Shown here piece by piece: positions 34,016 to 46,896 of a DNA stretch of 64,000 nt; position 1 is the stretch's first letter, and every line of letters starts with the position of its first letter. Made by a program: the position numbers and the translations under genes. Source of the stretch: Cruorifilaria tuberocauda (taxonomy: Eukaryota > Nematoda > Chromadorea > Rhabditida > Onchocercidae). The notes beneath the pieces are model-generated. The model did not search any database, had not been told where the DNA came from, and was given only the letters and a program-made list of their open reading frames with translations. The DNA is taken from contig JABVXU010000167.1 of the NCBI GenBank assembly GCA_013365365.1, positions 1 to 64,000 on the forward strand, in the 5' to 3' direction.

Positions 34016-35415
34016 ATGAGTGAGAGTGGTCCAATTGAAGCATTTGGTATGGAGGAATTTCCGAAAATGCCTAAAAATTACAATGAATTTCAGGTGTTAC
34101 CAACTGTCATTACTGTAAGCAATTTATTACAGATTTAATTTAATTCGTTTAGTACTGTAATTCTACAATTCGATAATAATAGAAATTGATTTCATGATAT
34201 AAAATTGTTAACAGATTATTTCAAAAGCTTTTTTTTGGATGTTAAATTTTTTCACCGAACAATTATGAATTTTATAGAATAGGATGAAAAGGATTAAGTC
34301 ATAAGAATTCAATTATAAATGATTAAGTATATGTACTAATTATTGATTAATTATATGACTCGATTAATTAGCGATTTATGTTCAATTGTTGGAAATAGTA
34401 AATATTTATCCGATCAGTTCCGGTGAATGTATTCGTGCATTAACTTTGTGAAAATTTGATTCTGTTTATTTAATTAAGTAAATCGATTATTAAATTTTAT
34501 GAAAAATAAAGATTTTTAATTAGAGAACGAATTTTTCAGCTAAATTTAGCTGATTTATCGACAATAACGTTACGTAATTCAAGTAATTATCCTGTTCTTT
34601 ACAAGGTAAGGTAAGGCAAGCCTTAATGACTAATTGTTTCATTAATCTTAAAATACTAATTGACATCATCACTCGTTCCATAAATTATTATCAGCAGTAT
34701 AATAAGGACAGTATATCTGGTAAGAGTAATGAATTTTTGTAAGTGCTTGAAAAATTCAGAAATTCTTACTTAAAAAAAAGTGCAAAGCTTAAGTTGTTCA
34801 AGAGTTCTTGCTCAAAAAAATTTTAACGACAATAATAATTTTATCATTATTTCTCATTTAACATTGTTATTAGCTTATCAGATGATCATATAATTTATGC
34901 TAATAAATTCAATTCAATATTCAAATTCAATACATTTAGCTTCAGATTAAATGTACGTCAAATAATCGAATCAGTATTTTGGATTGCGCTGGTATATTAC
35001 GTCCGGAACATGAAACAGTTATCCTAATATATCGCCATGATTGTGAAATTGATGCAACAGTGTGGTTACAACTTATCTAATATATGATTTTTTTTCATTC
35101 AAATTTAAAATTGAAAATGTTACTTTTTCTTGCTTTTTGAAGTTTACATAACAATACTCATAAATTTGAAATATTTTCAATTTTAAATTGAAAGATTTTG
35201 AAATAATTAAATCGTTATTTATTTTTAAATTCCAGTCCGAAATAGAGTTGGTGATATTTCAGGATCGTTTTCTAATACTTTATACGGTGGTTGGCATGCA
35301 GTGGAATACCGAAGATGCCGATGTATTGTTATGTTGGCAACGAGCAAAAGCTCAACAAATTCCAACCAAATCAATTATTTGCACTGCTAAATTGAAGCGA
35401 TCGAACGTATCCTAA
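34016..35415 (+). CDS. Small MSP-domain protein (major sperm protein fold)
   Basis: This is a single MSP domain of the immunoglobulin-like fold. In nematodes such proteins include sperm cytoskeletal MSPs and many small MSP-domain proteins. Four exons: 34016-34114, 34540-34605, 34946-35059 and 35236-35415 (or starting at 35263), giving 143-152 residues. The fold is recognisable from LSTITLRNSSNYPVLYK, then IKCTSNNRISILDCAGIL followed by RPEHETVILIYR, and finally DRFLILYTVV. These correspond to the usual ITLTN..., FKIKTT...R, GxxxPG and DKFLIQ segments. Two good acceptors precede the last exon, and both keep the frame, so the linker before DRFLIL may be nine residues longer or shorter. The sequence is diverged from canonical MSP, so a sperm role cannot be assumed. 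Confidence 0.75.
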
Positions 35416-36683
35416 CAAAAGTAATGAAAATGTGACCAGTGAAAAAAAATACCGATAATACCATACCAAATTGATTTAATCGTACTTATTATTTTACTTT
35501 GAATCATATCCTGTAGGTAATGTGAGTAATTTATACCTATCAAAGTTAAAACAAAGAGAAAAAATGAAACAATTCGTTAAGAGCTGGTAATTGTTTTGGC
35601 AAATAAAACCACAAAAACCATTATTGCAAAACTAGATAACTAGATCAAACATCTCTATTTAAATTAGCTCAAACAGCATAGCTTAAATAAAGTTGCAAAA
35701 ACTGGTACACCATATTCCTATTTGAAAAAAGCACAGTTGGTTAGTGACAAATGAGCTTTAACTAGTAATCTATTGTAATTTATTCCTCCTCAAAAAAAAA
35801 TCACAATATCTGTATGACCCATTAATGTTTAAATTATTGATCAGAGAAATGAGCTGCTGGCAATGAGGAAGAATTTCTATTTTCTGAATCCAATTTCATG
35901 TATGAAATCAATGTCCAAATTTATTTATGGGAGAAATATAATACATGAGAGTCATACCTATAACATAAATAAGTACAATAATTCAATGTTAGAAAGAATG
36001 CTTGTTTATTTAAAGAATATGAAACGAATTATATGAAAGCATCATTAAATTACAATATTTACATCATAAAAAGTGTAGCAAAAAAAAAGTGGATTTGTTT
36101 TTTATCAGATTTTCAAAAAAAAAAATAGTTGAGAGTTATCACTCTCTAACTTGTTATTTAAACATTATGTATAATAATGTATAACAAGCCAATAAAATTA
36201 GCAAGAACAGAGTGCAAAAAGAGAGTACTGCGTGATCACAACCAAACTAAAGATATATAAGAGCGCAGAAGTGATCAAATGCTGTTCAAGGAAGGAGAAT
36301 GGCTGAAAAAAATGGCTGAAATAAATTTTAGAAAATTTAAAACGAAACAAAATCTTATTCTAAAAATTTATAAAAAATAAATTGTACCTAATTATTCAAT
36401 TCTAGCACCGCTATAATCAGGCTACAAGTAAAGATGTACTAAAATTACGCAAATAGAATGATTGGAATATTTGGTAAAAGAGTATAATTTTTCTCATCTA
36501 TTTACAAACCATTACGACAGAAAATTAATCTCTCTCGCAAAATATATTTTCAACCACTGATTAACGTTTGAGAACATTAATGAGCTTTGATTTTCCAGCA
36601 TCCTAGTACTTGTTATCTTCGTAGCGATTGTTATAAAATTCAAAAATGTAAGCTTGAATGGATATTTAAACATACCAGAATTA
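35416..36683. other. Convergent spacer between MSP-domain gene and SEC62
   Basis: This 1.27 kb interval lies between two genes that converge, so it holds both 3' ends. It contains AATAAA-like words and otherwise featureless AT-rich sequence. No gene was found. Confidence 0.5.
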
Positions 36684-39611
36684 TTATTTATCAATAAGTA
36701 CAAAATCATCATCTGCTTTTCTAGCGCGTCGTCTTGGTCGCATCTTACGATCATCATTACCATTACCACCACTCCCAGTATCACCAGCATTGTTCAGTGA
36801 ATCACTCGTTTCCTAAGGAAAAAGTAAAACTGAACAAGGTAATTTCACAAAAAATCCAATTCAAAACAGAAAAGAAAATAAAAGGAAAGTTCTAGAAAAT
36901 TATTATATGTACTATTTACTCAAAAGATAACTGACAGTATTAAAAAAAAAGACTTCCTATGTCTAGGATAAATAAATCGCAAAATACTGAAATTTAGAAT
37001 AAAAATTAGCGTCCTAAATCACACCATCATTTATAAAATTACTGCAGACACTACTGCCATCTGATAAATAATAAGAATTTCTGTCTCTGTCAGTTCAGGA
37101 TGAAAAATTTTTTCTATTTCCTAAAATAATCGATAAGGTAAAACTTCTCATGTGAGGTTGTAAGTTTTTTAAAAAGATAAAATTGTAAAATTGAACTGTG
37201 AGCAACCTGAGTGCTTCTACCATCCGAATCCGAAGTGCTACTCGCTTCATCCGTTCCATCATTCTCATTGCCATTGCCAAAATCAGCATTCTCATTTTCA
37301 CTTTCTTTTTTTCGGAATTGCTTTTCGTCCTCGATCTTCTTATTTACTTCATTTATTTGACTATTATGATCACCATTTGTTATCTCTTTCTTACTCAGTG
37401 ACGGTTCTTCATCATCTGATAAATATCCATTAAGGAAAGATTAAGATGATATGTCTGACATTGATATATTCATCATTAGAATCTTACTCAATTTTTAAAA
37501 TTGTTAGAGAAAAAATACCGGATTTCTTCTTCCCATCATTTTTCTTCTTCTTACTACTTGCAGCAATGCCACCAGAGCAATATTCATACGTGTACCAAGG
37601 TTGGAATGATTCAAAGAAGCCACAATCTTCAGTTAAATTAGGCAATAACCATAATCTGTGCTTGCCCATAGTGACTGTCCAGATTATAACAAATAATATT
37701 GTTCGAACTGCAACAATTAAATAAAAAATTTCACAAATCTTCACTCTAATGGTAAATATAAAAATTGAGAAATGAAAATTTCACCTACTGCAACACTAAT
37801 AAGCAATCCAAAGCAAGCTAATCCACAGATTGATAAATAATAAACTCCTTGACGTAACCATATCGGCCAAAGAGGGAATAAACAACCTGCGATGGTGCCT
37901 AATACTGAAACAATTTAAAATGAAGCAAATTCTTGTCTTTTGAGTCCTACGGCTTTGTAGCTTCTTATATCTTCTTTACTGAACTTTTGCTATATACGAA
38001 ATACTGTTCCTTAACCAAAGACTGAAACACAAAAGATTTTCGAGGGATCAGAGATATATTTGACATAACATAATAAAAAGTGAAATACAGTTTGGAACTA
38101 TCTTAAACTACATAACCATCTAAAATAATACAGTCATCGACTCGTCGATGCTATTGTTTCTTGGTATTCATCAAATCCTAACTAATTAAACTTATTAATC
38201 AAATAAATACTATAAAGTTAGTATCCAATATATTCTCATAATGAGAATTTTTTTAACACAAAAAAAATCAATAATTTCCATTAAAAATTGTACACAGCTA
38301 TGATAACATTAAGTTCAAGTGAGCGGTGAAAAAGAAACTAACCCATAAGAGCACCAATAACTTTTTTGAACAAAGGTGTTGGATCAAAAACCCAAACATA
38401 CACATCGTTTGCATCATTAAATGATTGTTCATGATGAAGTTCTAATTTAATTTTACGTTTTTTCTTCTCTTCCTCTTCCTAAAAGTTCAACATGGGAATG
38501 GTAAATCATATCTTACTGTAAACATTAAAACAATACTTACTTTCTTCTTATCTTTTTCCTTTCCATCCTCCTCATCGTTATCGTCACTTTCTTCTTTTCT
38601 TTCTTCTTTATTTTTCTCCTTTTCCTTTTCGGCTTGATCGCCCTTACCAAGCTTCTTTTTCGGTGATTTGCTCATATCAACTCCTTTCTCTTTCTGATCC
38701 TGAAATTCCCGTATTTTACAAACTATTGTGAAAAAAATAATTAATAGGAAAACAAAATATCATGTAATCTTTAAATAGAAATTAAGGATAACCTTCCTGT
38801 CGTCCTTCTTTTTTGGAACTAACTTTCTTGCCCGAAAAAATAGACCTTTTTCTAGGAGTGAGCGCATGAACACGGTAGCTGCTTGCCGTGTAGCGAATCT
38901 CATATTTTTCGCTACATGACCATATTTCTTGGATTCATACAATGTATCAATAGCTTTTGTACCTTAAGGATTCATAATTATTAGACTCAATGAACATTTA
39001 GAAATGAAAACCAACCTTATCATTTAAACGAATTCCACAGTAACATAATGCTACACTCTGCGTTTCGGTTTTTTTTGTTTTTTGCTTTTCTATCTTTTGC
39101 AAAAAACATAAGAGGAAGTGATTTTATGGAAAAAAGTAATGGAAAAGAAAAATAATACCGGTAAAGTAATGCACTTCATTGCCTTCAAACATTGTTGTCT
39201 TTGTTGGACAATTGAATCGAACGTAACGAGCAATGCTATCTTCATCTTTGGTCAGCTTTTGATTCGGCTGAAATTTCCACTATAAAAGCAGACTCAGAAC
39301 ATTTCAACTAGCAGAATTTTGACTTCCTGATAATTAACACGATTGATGTAATCTGAACGGTATGAATTAATATGATTCCCTTGAGATATATAGATATAAC
39401 AAGGATTCAAGACAGAAAGAGCGAATTTCAATTAGATGGACGAACAAGTAATTGATGAACCTCAGATTTTCTGGTCATTCAATTCCTTATTTATTCATTA
39501 TCGGTCCTGTAATTTACTTAACAAATCAATTATATGTGTGCCTATCAAAACAGTGAAAACAGCACTTACATCAGTGGATTTTTTTCTTCCACCTTTACGT
39601 CGGTCTGCCAT
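36684..39611 (-). CDS. SEC62: Translocation protein SEC62
   Basis: SEC62 is an ER membrane protein that works with SEC61 and SEC63 in post-translational protein import and in ER-phagy. Nine exons join in phase, in minus-strand order: 39570-39611, 39159-39267, 38793-38962, 38541-38699, 38343-38478, 37785-37904, 37519-37707, 37207-37415 and 36684-36812, giving 420 residues (human 399). The N-terminal basic domain has RYVRFNCPTKTTMFEGNEV and the continuation KAIDTLYESKKY. A Lys/Glu-rich charged stretch follows (about 108-165). The conserved core NDVYVWVFDPTPLFKKVIGA leads into two membrane segments (about 203-222 and 228-258) and the LWLLPNLTEDCGFFESFQP block. The acidic tail, with Ser/Asp runs, ends FVLIDK, close to the human EMI-type tail that carries an LC3-binding site. 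Identity is firm. Confidence 0.94.
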
Positions 39612-41213
39612 TATAAATAACTGTAAAAGTAAAAAAAATGAAAATTAAAATTTTGAAAACGATACAACGAGATATAGATGAAAATGTAACGCGAACTCAG
39701 AAAATTCCATGATATTCATAAAAATATGTGTATTTTGCTGAATAATTAAATTCTCTTCTATGTTTAATGGATAATCCATTGTACTTTCAGAGCTTCAGTA
39801 ACCTAAAACACCTCATTTGGAATTAGATGATAAGTTCAATAGTTGTGATGATGTGAATATAACACTTGATTTCTGAAATATTTTGATCATCGGAATTACT
39901 AGATTTCATTTCGATTAATTACTAAACCAATATCATTACTTTTAGTTTGCTTAGAAGATATCAAATAAGCACTGATATATCGTACATGCAAAAAATTAAA
40001 CTGTATAACTGAGCAAAGAGCTAAATGCATTATATCAAAAAGAATGATCAATTAATTCTAGTGTTAAATAAACACCACAATGATTTCATCTGAAATCTAA
40101 CAATCGACTACCGAAATTGCACTCTAAATTTTCAATTGGTGAAATATGACTCGTACTGAATAAGCAAGAATGGGGCTGTCGTGGGTCATCTTTCCGGAAG
40201 ATGTTCATGGAATGCTTCCGTTCTAATATCGGAGAAGATTCAAGTGATTTTATGGAAATTCGATTAAAAATACTTGAGTTATCATATGTACTTTTCTTCC
40301 GGAAATAATCAGTCATTATCATGTATATTTTTCTTCTTGAAGTAATCAAACTTGAACGACTGACCCACGAACTTTTTCCAAGAGATATGACCTTTATGAA
40401 CAGTGCATCATCGATAGCAGTTTTTGAATAGAAATGCAATGCACTTTTTCCTCGCGATACATCTGATGTTTGAATTTTATTTTTATGTTTTTAGGACAGC
40501 TAATTTTCTTTCTTCCAGTGCCTTATTTGCTAATACTTTCTTAAAATTCCGTCCAGTAATAGCATTTATGGTTTAAAGAATAAATTTAATAAAGACTACA
40601 CATTTAGAAAATTTTGCACATAGATAATGCTTAAAAATTTATTGTCCAGCATTTTTCCGGAATATTCCGGAATTCAAATATTTCAGAAATTCAGTGTACT
40701 TGTACAGTATCCTATATAATAACCATTGTTATTGATTTTACTTATCATTTTTGTCAGTTTATGAGAAACAATTGAACAAACAATGAACGTTTTTTCAAAC
40801 TATGTTATTAACAATGCCTTTCAAAGTTTGTAAGAATAAAATGATTGTAATTTTTGAAATTTTATATTTTAAAAAGTTTAATCGATATTTATTGTTTATG
40901 AGAGGATTTTTCCAAGCAACAAGAAACAATATGTTACGAGAAAAATGAATTTTTCATAAGAAAAATAAATTTTAAATTACCACTATTAATCCGAGCTTTC
41001 ACATTCATCATTACGAGTAAAAGTTATACAAGTTTTCGCTTCAAATTACAAAGGATTTTTTTTTTGCATTTACACATTGGATTTTCAAAAATTTGAAAGA
41101 CAAATGTCCCAAACATGCTTCGTTTTTTTCAAAGCTTATATTTTTGTGTTGAAGAACTTCTCAGCACATATAATTATTTATGCTAGAAATAATCACATCA
41201 ATTGTTATCATCT
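39612..41213. other. Spacer upstream of SEC62, no gene supported
   Basis: This 1.6 kb stretch contains the SEC62 promoter side. A minus-strand frame at about 40086-40490 is open for more than 115 codons, rich in Ser, Ile and Lys, but it lacks an ATG, a good acceptor in phase and any family resemblance. I do not support it as a gene. Confidence 0.4.
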
Positions 41214-42369
41214 TCAAGAAATAACATCTGATAGTGCAGCACACATTTCGGCGAATTTTCGTGCTGATCGAGTTATCATCCTTGGTATATCCTCAATCAT
41301 ATATAAAAATTTTAGTTTTCCGAAAAATCATTCGGATCAACTTTTTTGTTTCAAGAATGAAAAGTATTCTATTCTAAATCACCAACATAACTGATTCAAA
41401 TATATAATCTACTTTTTAATTTCAAAAATGTTTCTTTACCATTTTTTTTCTTTTTCTCCTCTTTTCTCAGTTTTAAATCCCATTATTGTCTAGTTTTTCC
41501 GTTCCAGTTAGTGCCGGAATAATAAGTCCCTTACTTCCCATTAATATTTACTTTATCTAATTGATTTCACCGGTTTCAGAATTATAACAGTCTTTCCATA
41601 TGTAAAAGATGCATCCTGATATCATTCAGTTTATTCATTTTAATAGATTTACTTGTCATTTTCCTTCCAGGAATTTTAAAAATATATATTAAAACAATAA
41701 TTAATTTGTTACTTCAATAATTTAAAAATAACTTCTTCAAAAAGAAAAAACTTACAACTTCTTCTTTGCACATTTTCATGACGCTTGTTAAATCTTTATC
41801 AGTAACTACATATGATATTACATTGCTGGGATTGTGCGCTTTCTGAGCTGTAAATAATTCCGAATGAAAGTATCAATTTTTAGAACGCTTAATTTATTAA
41901 ATTTATTCAAATTCTTCATCTTAAGTTACGAAAAATAATCCCAATCATCCATGGAATTTTGTTAGCCTTCATCAATAAATAATTAAATAATAAGTAATTC
42001 ACTTACTAATTAATATTACCGGAAATGCTCAGGAATTAAATTTTTGATAACGATGAGGAGCTAAATAAAACGCAAGTGAAAAAGACATTGTATAGTATTC
42101 CTACCAAAAAATCGAGATAATCATCATTTATCATCCAGATTAACTACTAACAAGTTATGTTGAATTATCAAATGATAAATGGAATAATAGTAATAATTAA
42201 TGAATATAAAAAAATAAAATAATTAATTTAATGAGCGCTCTTTGGCTATTTTAATTTCTGAAAAATTGAAAAAATCAAACTTACTGAATGATAACCATGT
42301 TCCAGCTTGAACCACTAATAAAAATGCGCAGAAAATGCATGCAGCAAAAAAAATGCGCGATGATGACAT
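41214..42369 (-). CDS. Probable small secreted protein, unknown family
   Basis: The first coding exon (42285-42369) encodes a clear signal peptide, MSSSRIFFAACIFCAFLLVV followed by QAGTWLSF. An acceptor-like TTTTCAG lies about 25 bases upstream, which suits a spliced leader. The second exon (41756-41847) begins after a strong TTTACAG acceptor, keeps the phase, and reads QKAHNPSNVISYVVTDKDLT followed by SVMKMCKEEV. The third exon is a guess: the frame 41214-41291 continues in phase and reads RSARKFAEMCAALSDVIS then stop, but its acceptor (GATTGAG) is weak. With it, the protein would be 84 residues, about 62 after cleavage, with a helical tail and two cysteines in the mature part. I do not recognise the family. 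Secreted small proteins of this kind are common in parasitic nematodes, but no function is implied. Confidence 0.4.
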
Positions 42370-44985
42370 ATTAGCAAAACTTTCGATGCTCTTATCTGAA
42401 AATGAAAATTTTGCGAGAAATACAGATGTAAGGTTACAATGACTTTTAGAAAGTTTTCTATGTTTTAGCTCAATTTATATCTTGGAGAGAAAAAAATAAA
42501 AATAATTAATTTTTTAGGTTAAATATAATCTAATTTCATTTCCCCCAAATATAACTTTTGTTTTTGTTTTAAATAATTCGTTCAGTTCAAAATAATGTGT
42601 TGAAATGAAAAAGAAAAATAACGAAAATATATGTCATTTTGATAATAAATTTGGCTTTTGTCTCGTAAGTACACTGATAACCCGCCTTGTGTGTCTGATA
42701 CAATCTCGGATAATAAATGAGTTCAAGAAAGTTTTGAACTTGTTTAAAATTCAGTACCCTAGCATAATTTAATTAAAATGATTTAATGAATCGAATACAT
42801 CTATATTTCGTAAGTTTATGTGAAATTTCGCAAAAAATAGGAAATGAAAAAAGAATAAGAAAATGATTTTAACATCTTCTATTTACTCTCTAGTACTTTT
42901 TTATACGTATTTGAATTGATTAGTTTCGATAAAAATCACGATTTCCATTAAAATTTATCAGTAAGAAATTTGATACATGTACAATTCCTTACTAATTTGT
43001 TAGGGAAACGATTTATGTGAATTTTGAAATTGAATCATTGTAAAGTTAATTGGAAAAAGATAAATTTAAAATAAAAAGTAAAAATGATAAGTAAAATATT
43101 AATTAACTTTAATTTTAGCAAAATCATCACTTTCTATCATTTCAGTAAAATATTTAAAAAATTTTCCGCCTGAAAAGATTTCAATCTATTTGTTGATTTA
43201 AATACTATAGTCCTACTACTTACTCATAACAGCATTACTATTAAACATTAATGCATGATGATATGAAGAAAATTCAATTATAGAAATTGTCAGCAGTTAA
43301 TGAAATTTTGACGAAGAAATAATTTCCGAAGTATTTGTCATATGTAATATAAGAAACAAATAAGGAAATGAAATATTGAATTAAGAAATAACAATTTTTA
43401 TGTTTATATTTTTTAGTTTTTGGAAATTTTGAAGAAATCTTATCAATTTAGAAAGCAATAATATGCTGAATTATTGTTTGAATAATTTACATCATTAAAA
43501 CTTACTTAATATAAATTTATAATAAGTAAGCTTTAGTGATAAAACATAAAACAATAAGGAAATGATGAGGATGAATAATTTAATGATTGTAAAAAGACTA
43601 AAAGTAAAAAGATAAATAAGTAATTTCACCGATAATATAATTGCTCGCATTGTTTGTAATAATACTTTATGCTTTATGTATGAGAATGATAATGGAACTT
43701 TCTATCTCATCAATATTAATAACTGTTTTATTCAAAACTATTATAGATAGACTATAAAACTTTAAAAGTATCACGGATAAACTTATTGTATACAGAATTA
43801 ACGTAAAACAATTACATTTAACAGTTACAAAAGTGGAATATATTTAATAATTAAAAATACTTATTTAAAGATTTCCACAATTTATGACTTCATTTATAAA
43901 CAATAATAGCATTAAAAGAATATGTCATAATTTATTGAGCCATCAGTTGAAAATAAAAAGTAAAATATCTTATCACTAATTTTATCAATTATAGCAATTT
44001 AGCTGTTTTAATATCACATATTGCTATTATTTTCGTTTTCTTTTTCACAAGAAATTTTTGATGATGTTTGATAATTTTTGAATATAATCCACCAAATTTT
44101 TAAGCGTTTTTTAAAAAAAAGCAGTAAGAATAAATTTTATTTAAAAAGAATAAATAAATGAAAACACAATAATCTAAATAAATATAGCCATAATAGTATT
44201 TATACCATATTCATTTTTACAATTACCAAATTATGTTATACAAGATTAACATCAATTAATTTTTGTTGAAATATAGTAACTTTATTGCTTATCTTTATAT
44301 TGAAACAACGAAACAGTTCAGTTTAATATAAATAACAATACTATATTATTCATTATAACTATTAAAATAAATTTGAAACTTACAATTATTATATATATCT
44401 TATATATATGTCCTAAATAAGCATATTATAATATCTATAAATAATATAAATAAATAAATTTATAAGTTTTGATAAAAGACAAAAAAAAGTATGGTTAAAG
44501 CTAAATACTTGAAAAGTGCATGAGTGATTTCACCATTTTACGGAAACGATTATTTAAAATGAAAAGAATTATGGCTGCTATATTAATTTAACTTCGCAAT
44601 GAAATCATTTAGATTGATAAGACAGGAAAAAGGAATTGTAGCATTTTTTTCTTCATTTTTAAAATGAATAACTTTATATTAGTTGAGATTAGAAATGATA
44701 AAGAAACAATGAAAAAAACTTATCTGTTAGATTAATTTCATGTTTCAGATTCCATGGCTATAGAATTACAGTATAACAGATTTAATTGAGGATATTATTA
44801 AATGAATAAAAATGATATGATGATGAGAATAATACATTAGGATAAATTAGAAATAATTGGGAAAAAGTGATAAAGTATAAGTATCTACTTGTCAGTTCGT
44901 AACATTATTAAAAGGATGGGTCAATTTGAGTACTGTAGTAAAATTTATTTATTGGAATAATTCATAACAAAAAATGGATATCACG

Positions 44986-45080
44986 GTGAAGTTTGATAAA
45001 TTTAGAAAATTCAATAATTATGACGATAAATTTGTGAAGTTCGATAAATTTAGAAAATTCAATAATTATGACGATAAATT
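44986..45080. repeat. 48-base tandem duplication
   Basis: Two adjacent copies of a 48-base unit beginning GTGAAGTTTGATAAATTTAG differ at a single base (GTTTGAT versus GTTCGAT), and the second copy lacks its final base. The near-identity points to a recent duplication in non-coding DNA. Confidence 0.9.
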
Positions 45081-46035
45081 CAATTTCTTTCTTAATTGTC
45101 TAATTGTTTACAACTATTCTTGAAAATATGCTAAATTTGTTGAATTTCAGACAAAATTACGTTTGCATACAAATTTTATTTTCGAATATAGGTAAATATA
45201 GGTATTCGTAATGACGTAATGCAGCGTCATAGCTTTAAATATCATTTCTTGCGTAATCGTTGGAATGTCGCAAAGCCGAAATGTCGAGAGATTTATGAAA
45301 ACTATTTTCAACTACAACTAAAGCAAATAATTAAACTAACAAATCCTTTCATTGGAAAATTTTCTTAATATATCCTTCAGTTTTTCAAATGCAAAAGTTT
45401 AAAGGAAGTTCAAGATTGCTTAATCTTCGAAATCGTCAAGGAATTTAATATGTAAGCCTCATTCAGAATTGTTTTTCACATGCGTAGTATAATCGACAAG
45501 AGGTTTAAGCAGAAAATGTTATATGGAAATTTGTTATATTATCAATCTTCAGCTTCTCCTATTCTCGAGTAAGCAATAAGAGGGATAATTTCGGAAACGA
45601 TCCGAATAGGTAACATTATGAAAATAGTTTGATGTTAATTTTATTAAATGAAGCCATGATATATCTGCTTTATCGAGAACATCCGATCTCAAGAAAAGAT
45701 TACTTAAACTTTCTCCACTTATGATAATTTATGCACATTTATATGAAAATGCTTACATTTTTCTTTTAAAACTGCAAATTCATTTACCTACCATAAAAAT
45801 ATCGAATTCACAATAAAATGCATAATTTGCGACTAATAAATTGAGAAGAAGTGAAACATGCAAAACAGTATGTAAAGTCAAAAAGTAGATAATAAATAAT
45901 CAACTTTATTTAGTAAATTAATAAATTGACCGGAAATTCTAGAACTAATATGAAACAATTTAAAGCATCAACTTCAAGAGACATTCTGAGATGGTAATAA
46001 ATATACTTGGAATTGAAATAAATTTTGAAATTAAA

Positions 46036-46110
46036 GGAAAATATTTGAAAGTAATGCAAAAAGGAAATATTTGAAAGTAATGCAAAAAGGAAATATTTGA
46101 AAGTAATAAA
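46036..46110. repeat. 26-base tandem repeat, three copies
   Basis: Three consecutive copies of GGAAATATTTGAAAGTAATG followed by CAAAAA. The first copy has one extra A and the last is truncated to ATAAAA. The repeat lies in the gene-poor block downstream of the deaminase-like locus. Confidence 0.9.
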
Positions 46111-46896
46111 AGCTAAAACATTATCATATTACTAAATTAACATGATAAAGAAATTAACATACATAAGAATATTAATTTTTCAAAGGTTTTAACTACAGAC
46201 GACTATTTTCATAAAAATAACAATAAAGAAAAAAAAATGAAAAATCTTACGGTGATGACATGAGGGCTTTCATTTCCAATGTATTCGGATCGCTTTCACG
46301 GTATGCTTCCCGTCATTATTAAGGTGATACCCGGTATCTTTCATTCCCTTCCTCACTTCTTGCTTCAAAAAGTTCATCAGAGATGTTTCACAGCCTTATT
46401 AATTACTAACTTCACTATTTCCGTTACAATCTAAAGACATTTCGCGTTTTATATTACTAATAACGACAGTCTCCGATGAAAGAAGAAATGATAAAAAATT
46501 AAAGACTGAAACAGTAAGATGTAACCCAAGGAATAGGACAGAAATAGGAATGGTAAAGGAGATAATAAAGATGACAGCTTTCAAATCTTTATACTGTTCA
46601 TTAATCAATTAATAAAATAAAGAGAGTAGAATTGCACTAATTAAAAAATTTTCATAAATATGACAATAATTTAGAAGCAAAACTTTCTACTTAGTTACTA
46701 CTAGAAATTTACATGTAAGTAGCGAAAATTCGATTAAATTTTTAATAAAAGAACAAAGAGGTGGTACTTCATTCAATCATTAACATAATATTTCATCAAT
46801 TTTTAAAAGCATTAGCTAATAGATGATCATAGTACATAGTAATAAATAATAGTTATGCTCACTTTTACCGTTGAAGTTGTTGGATTTCAGAATACC

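Larger units (their letters stand above)
42370..46896. other. Gene-poor AT-rich block with short tandem repeats
   Basis: This 4.5 kb stretch has very low GC and no supportable exon. It contains two tandem repeats, listed separately. One less AT-rich patch at about 46.25-46.40 kb has coding-like frames on the minus strand and ends in a donor-like CC|GTAAG, but no ATG, acceptor and partner exon could be combined into a gene. Confidence 0.45.

Noticed and set aside
36512..37744. Several 67-92-codon frames on both strands
   Set aside because: They are out-of-frame shadows of SEC62 exons; their Met-Arg and His-Ser runs come from the acidic Asp/Glu/Asn-rich tail read in other frames.
40086..40439. 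117-codon minus-strand open frame
   Set aside because: It begins at TTG rather than ATG, has no acceptor in the right phase, and its composition looks like random AT-rich sequence.
41077..41394. 105-codon plus-strand frame starting MDFQKFERQMSQTCFVFF
   Set aside because: It has no family resemblance or splice context and lies antisense to the candidate last exon of the small secreted protein gene.
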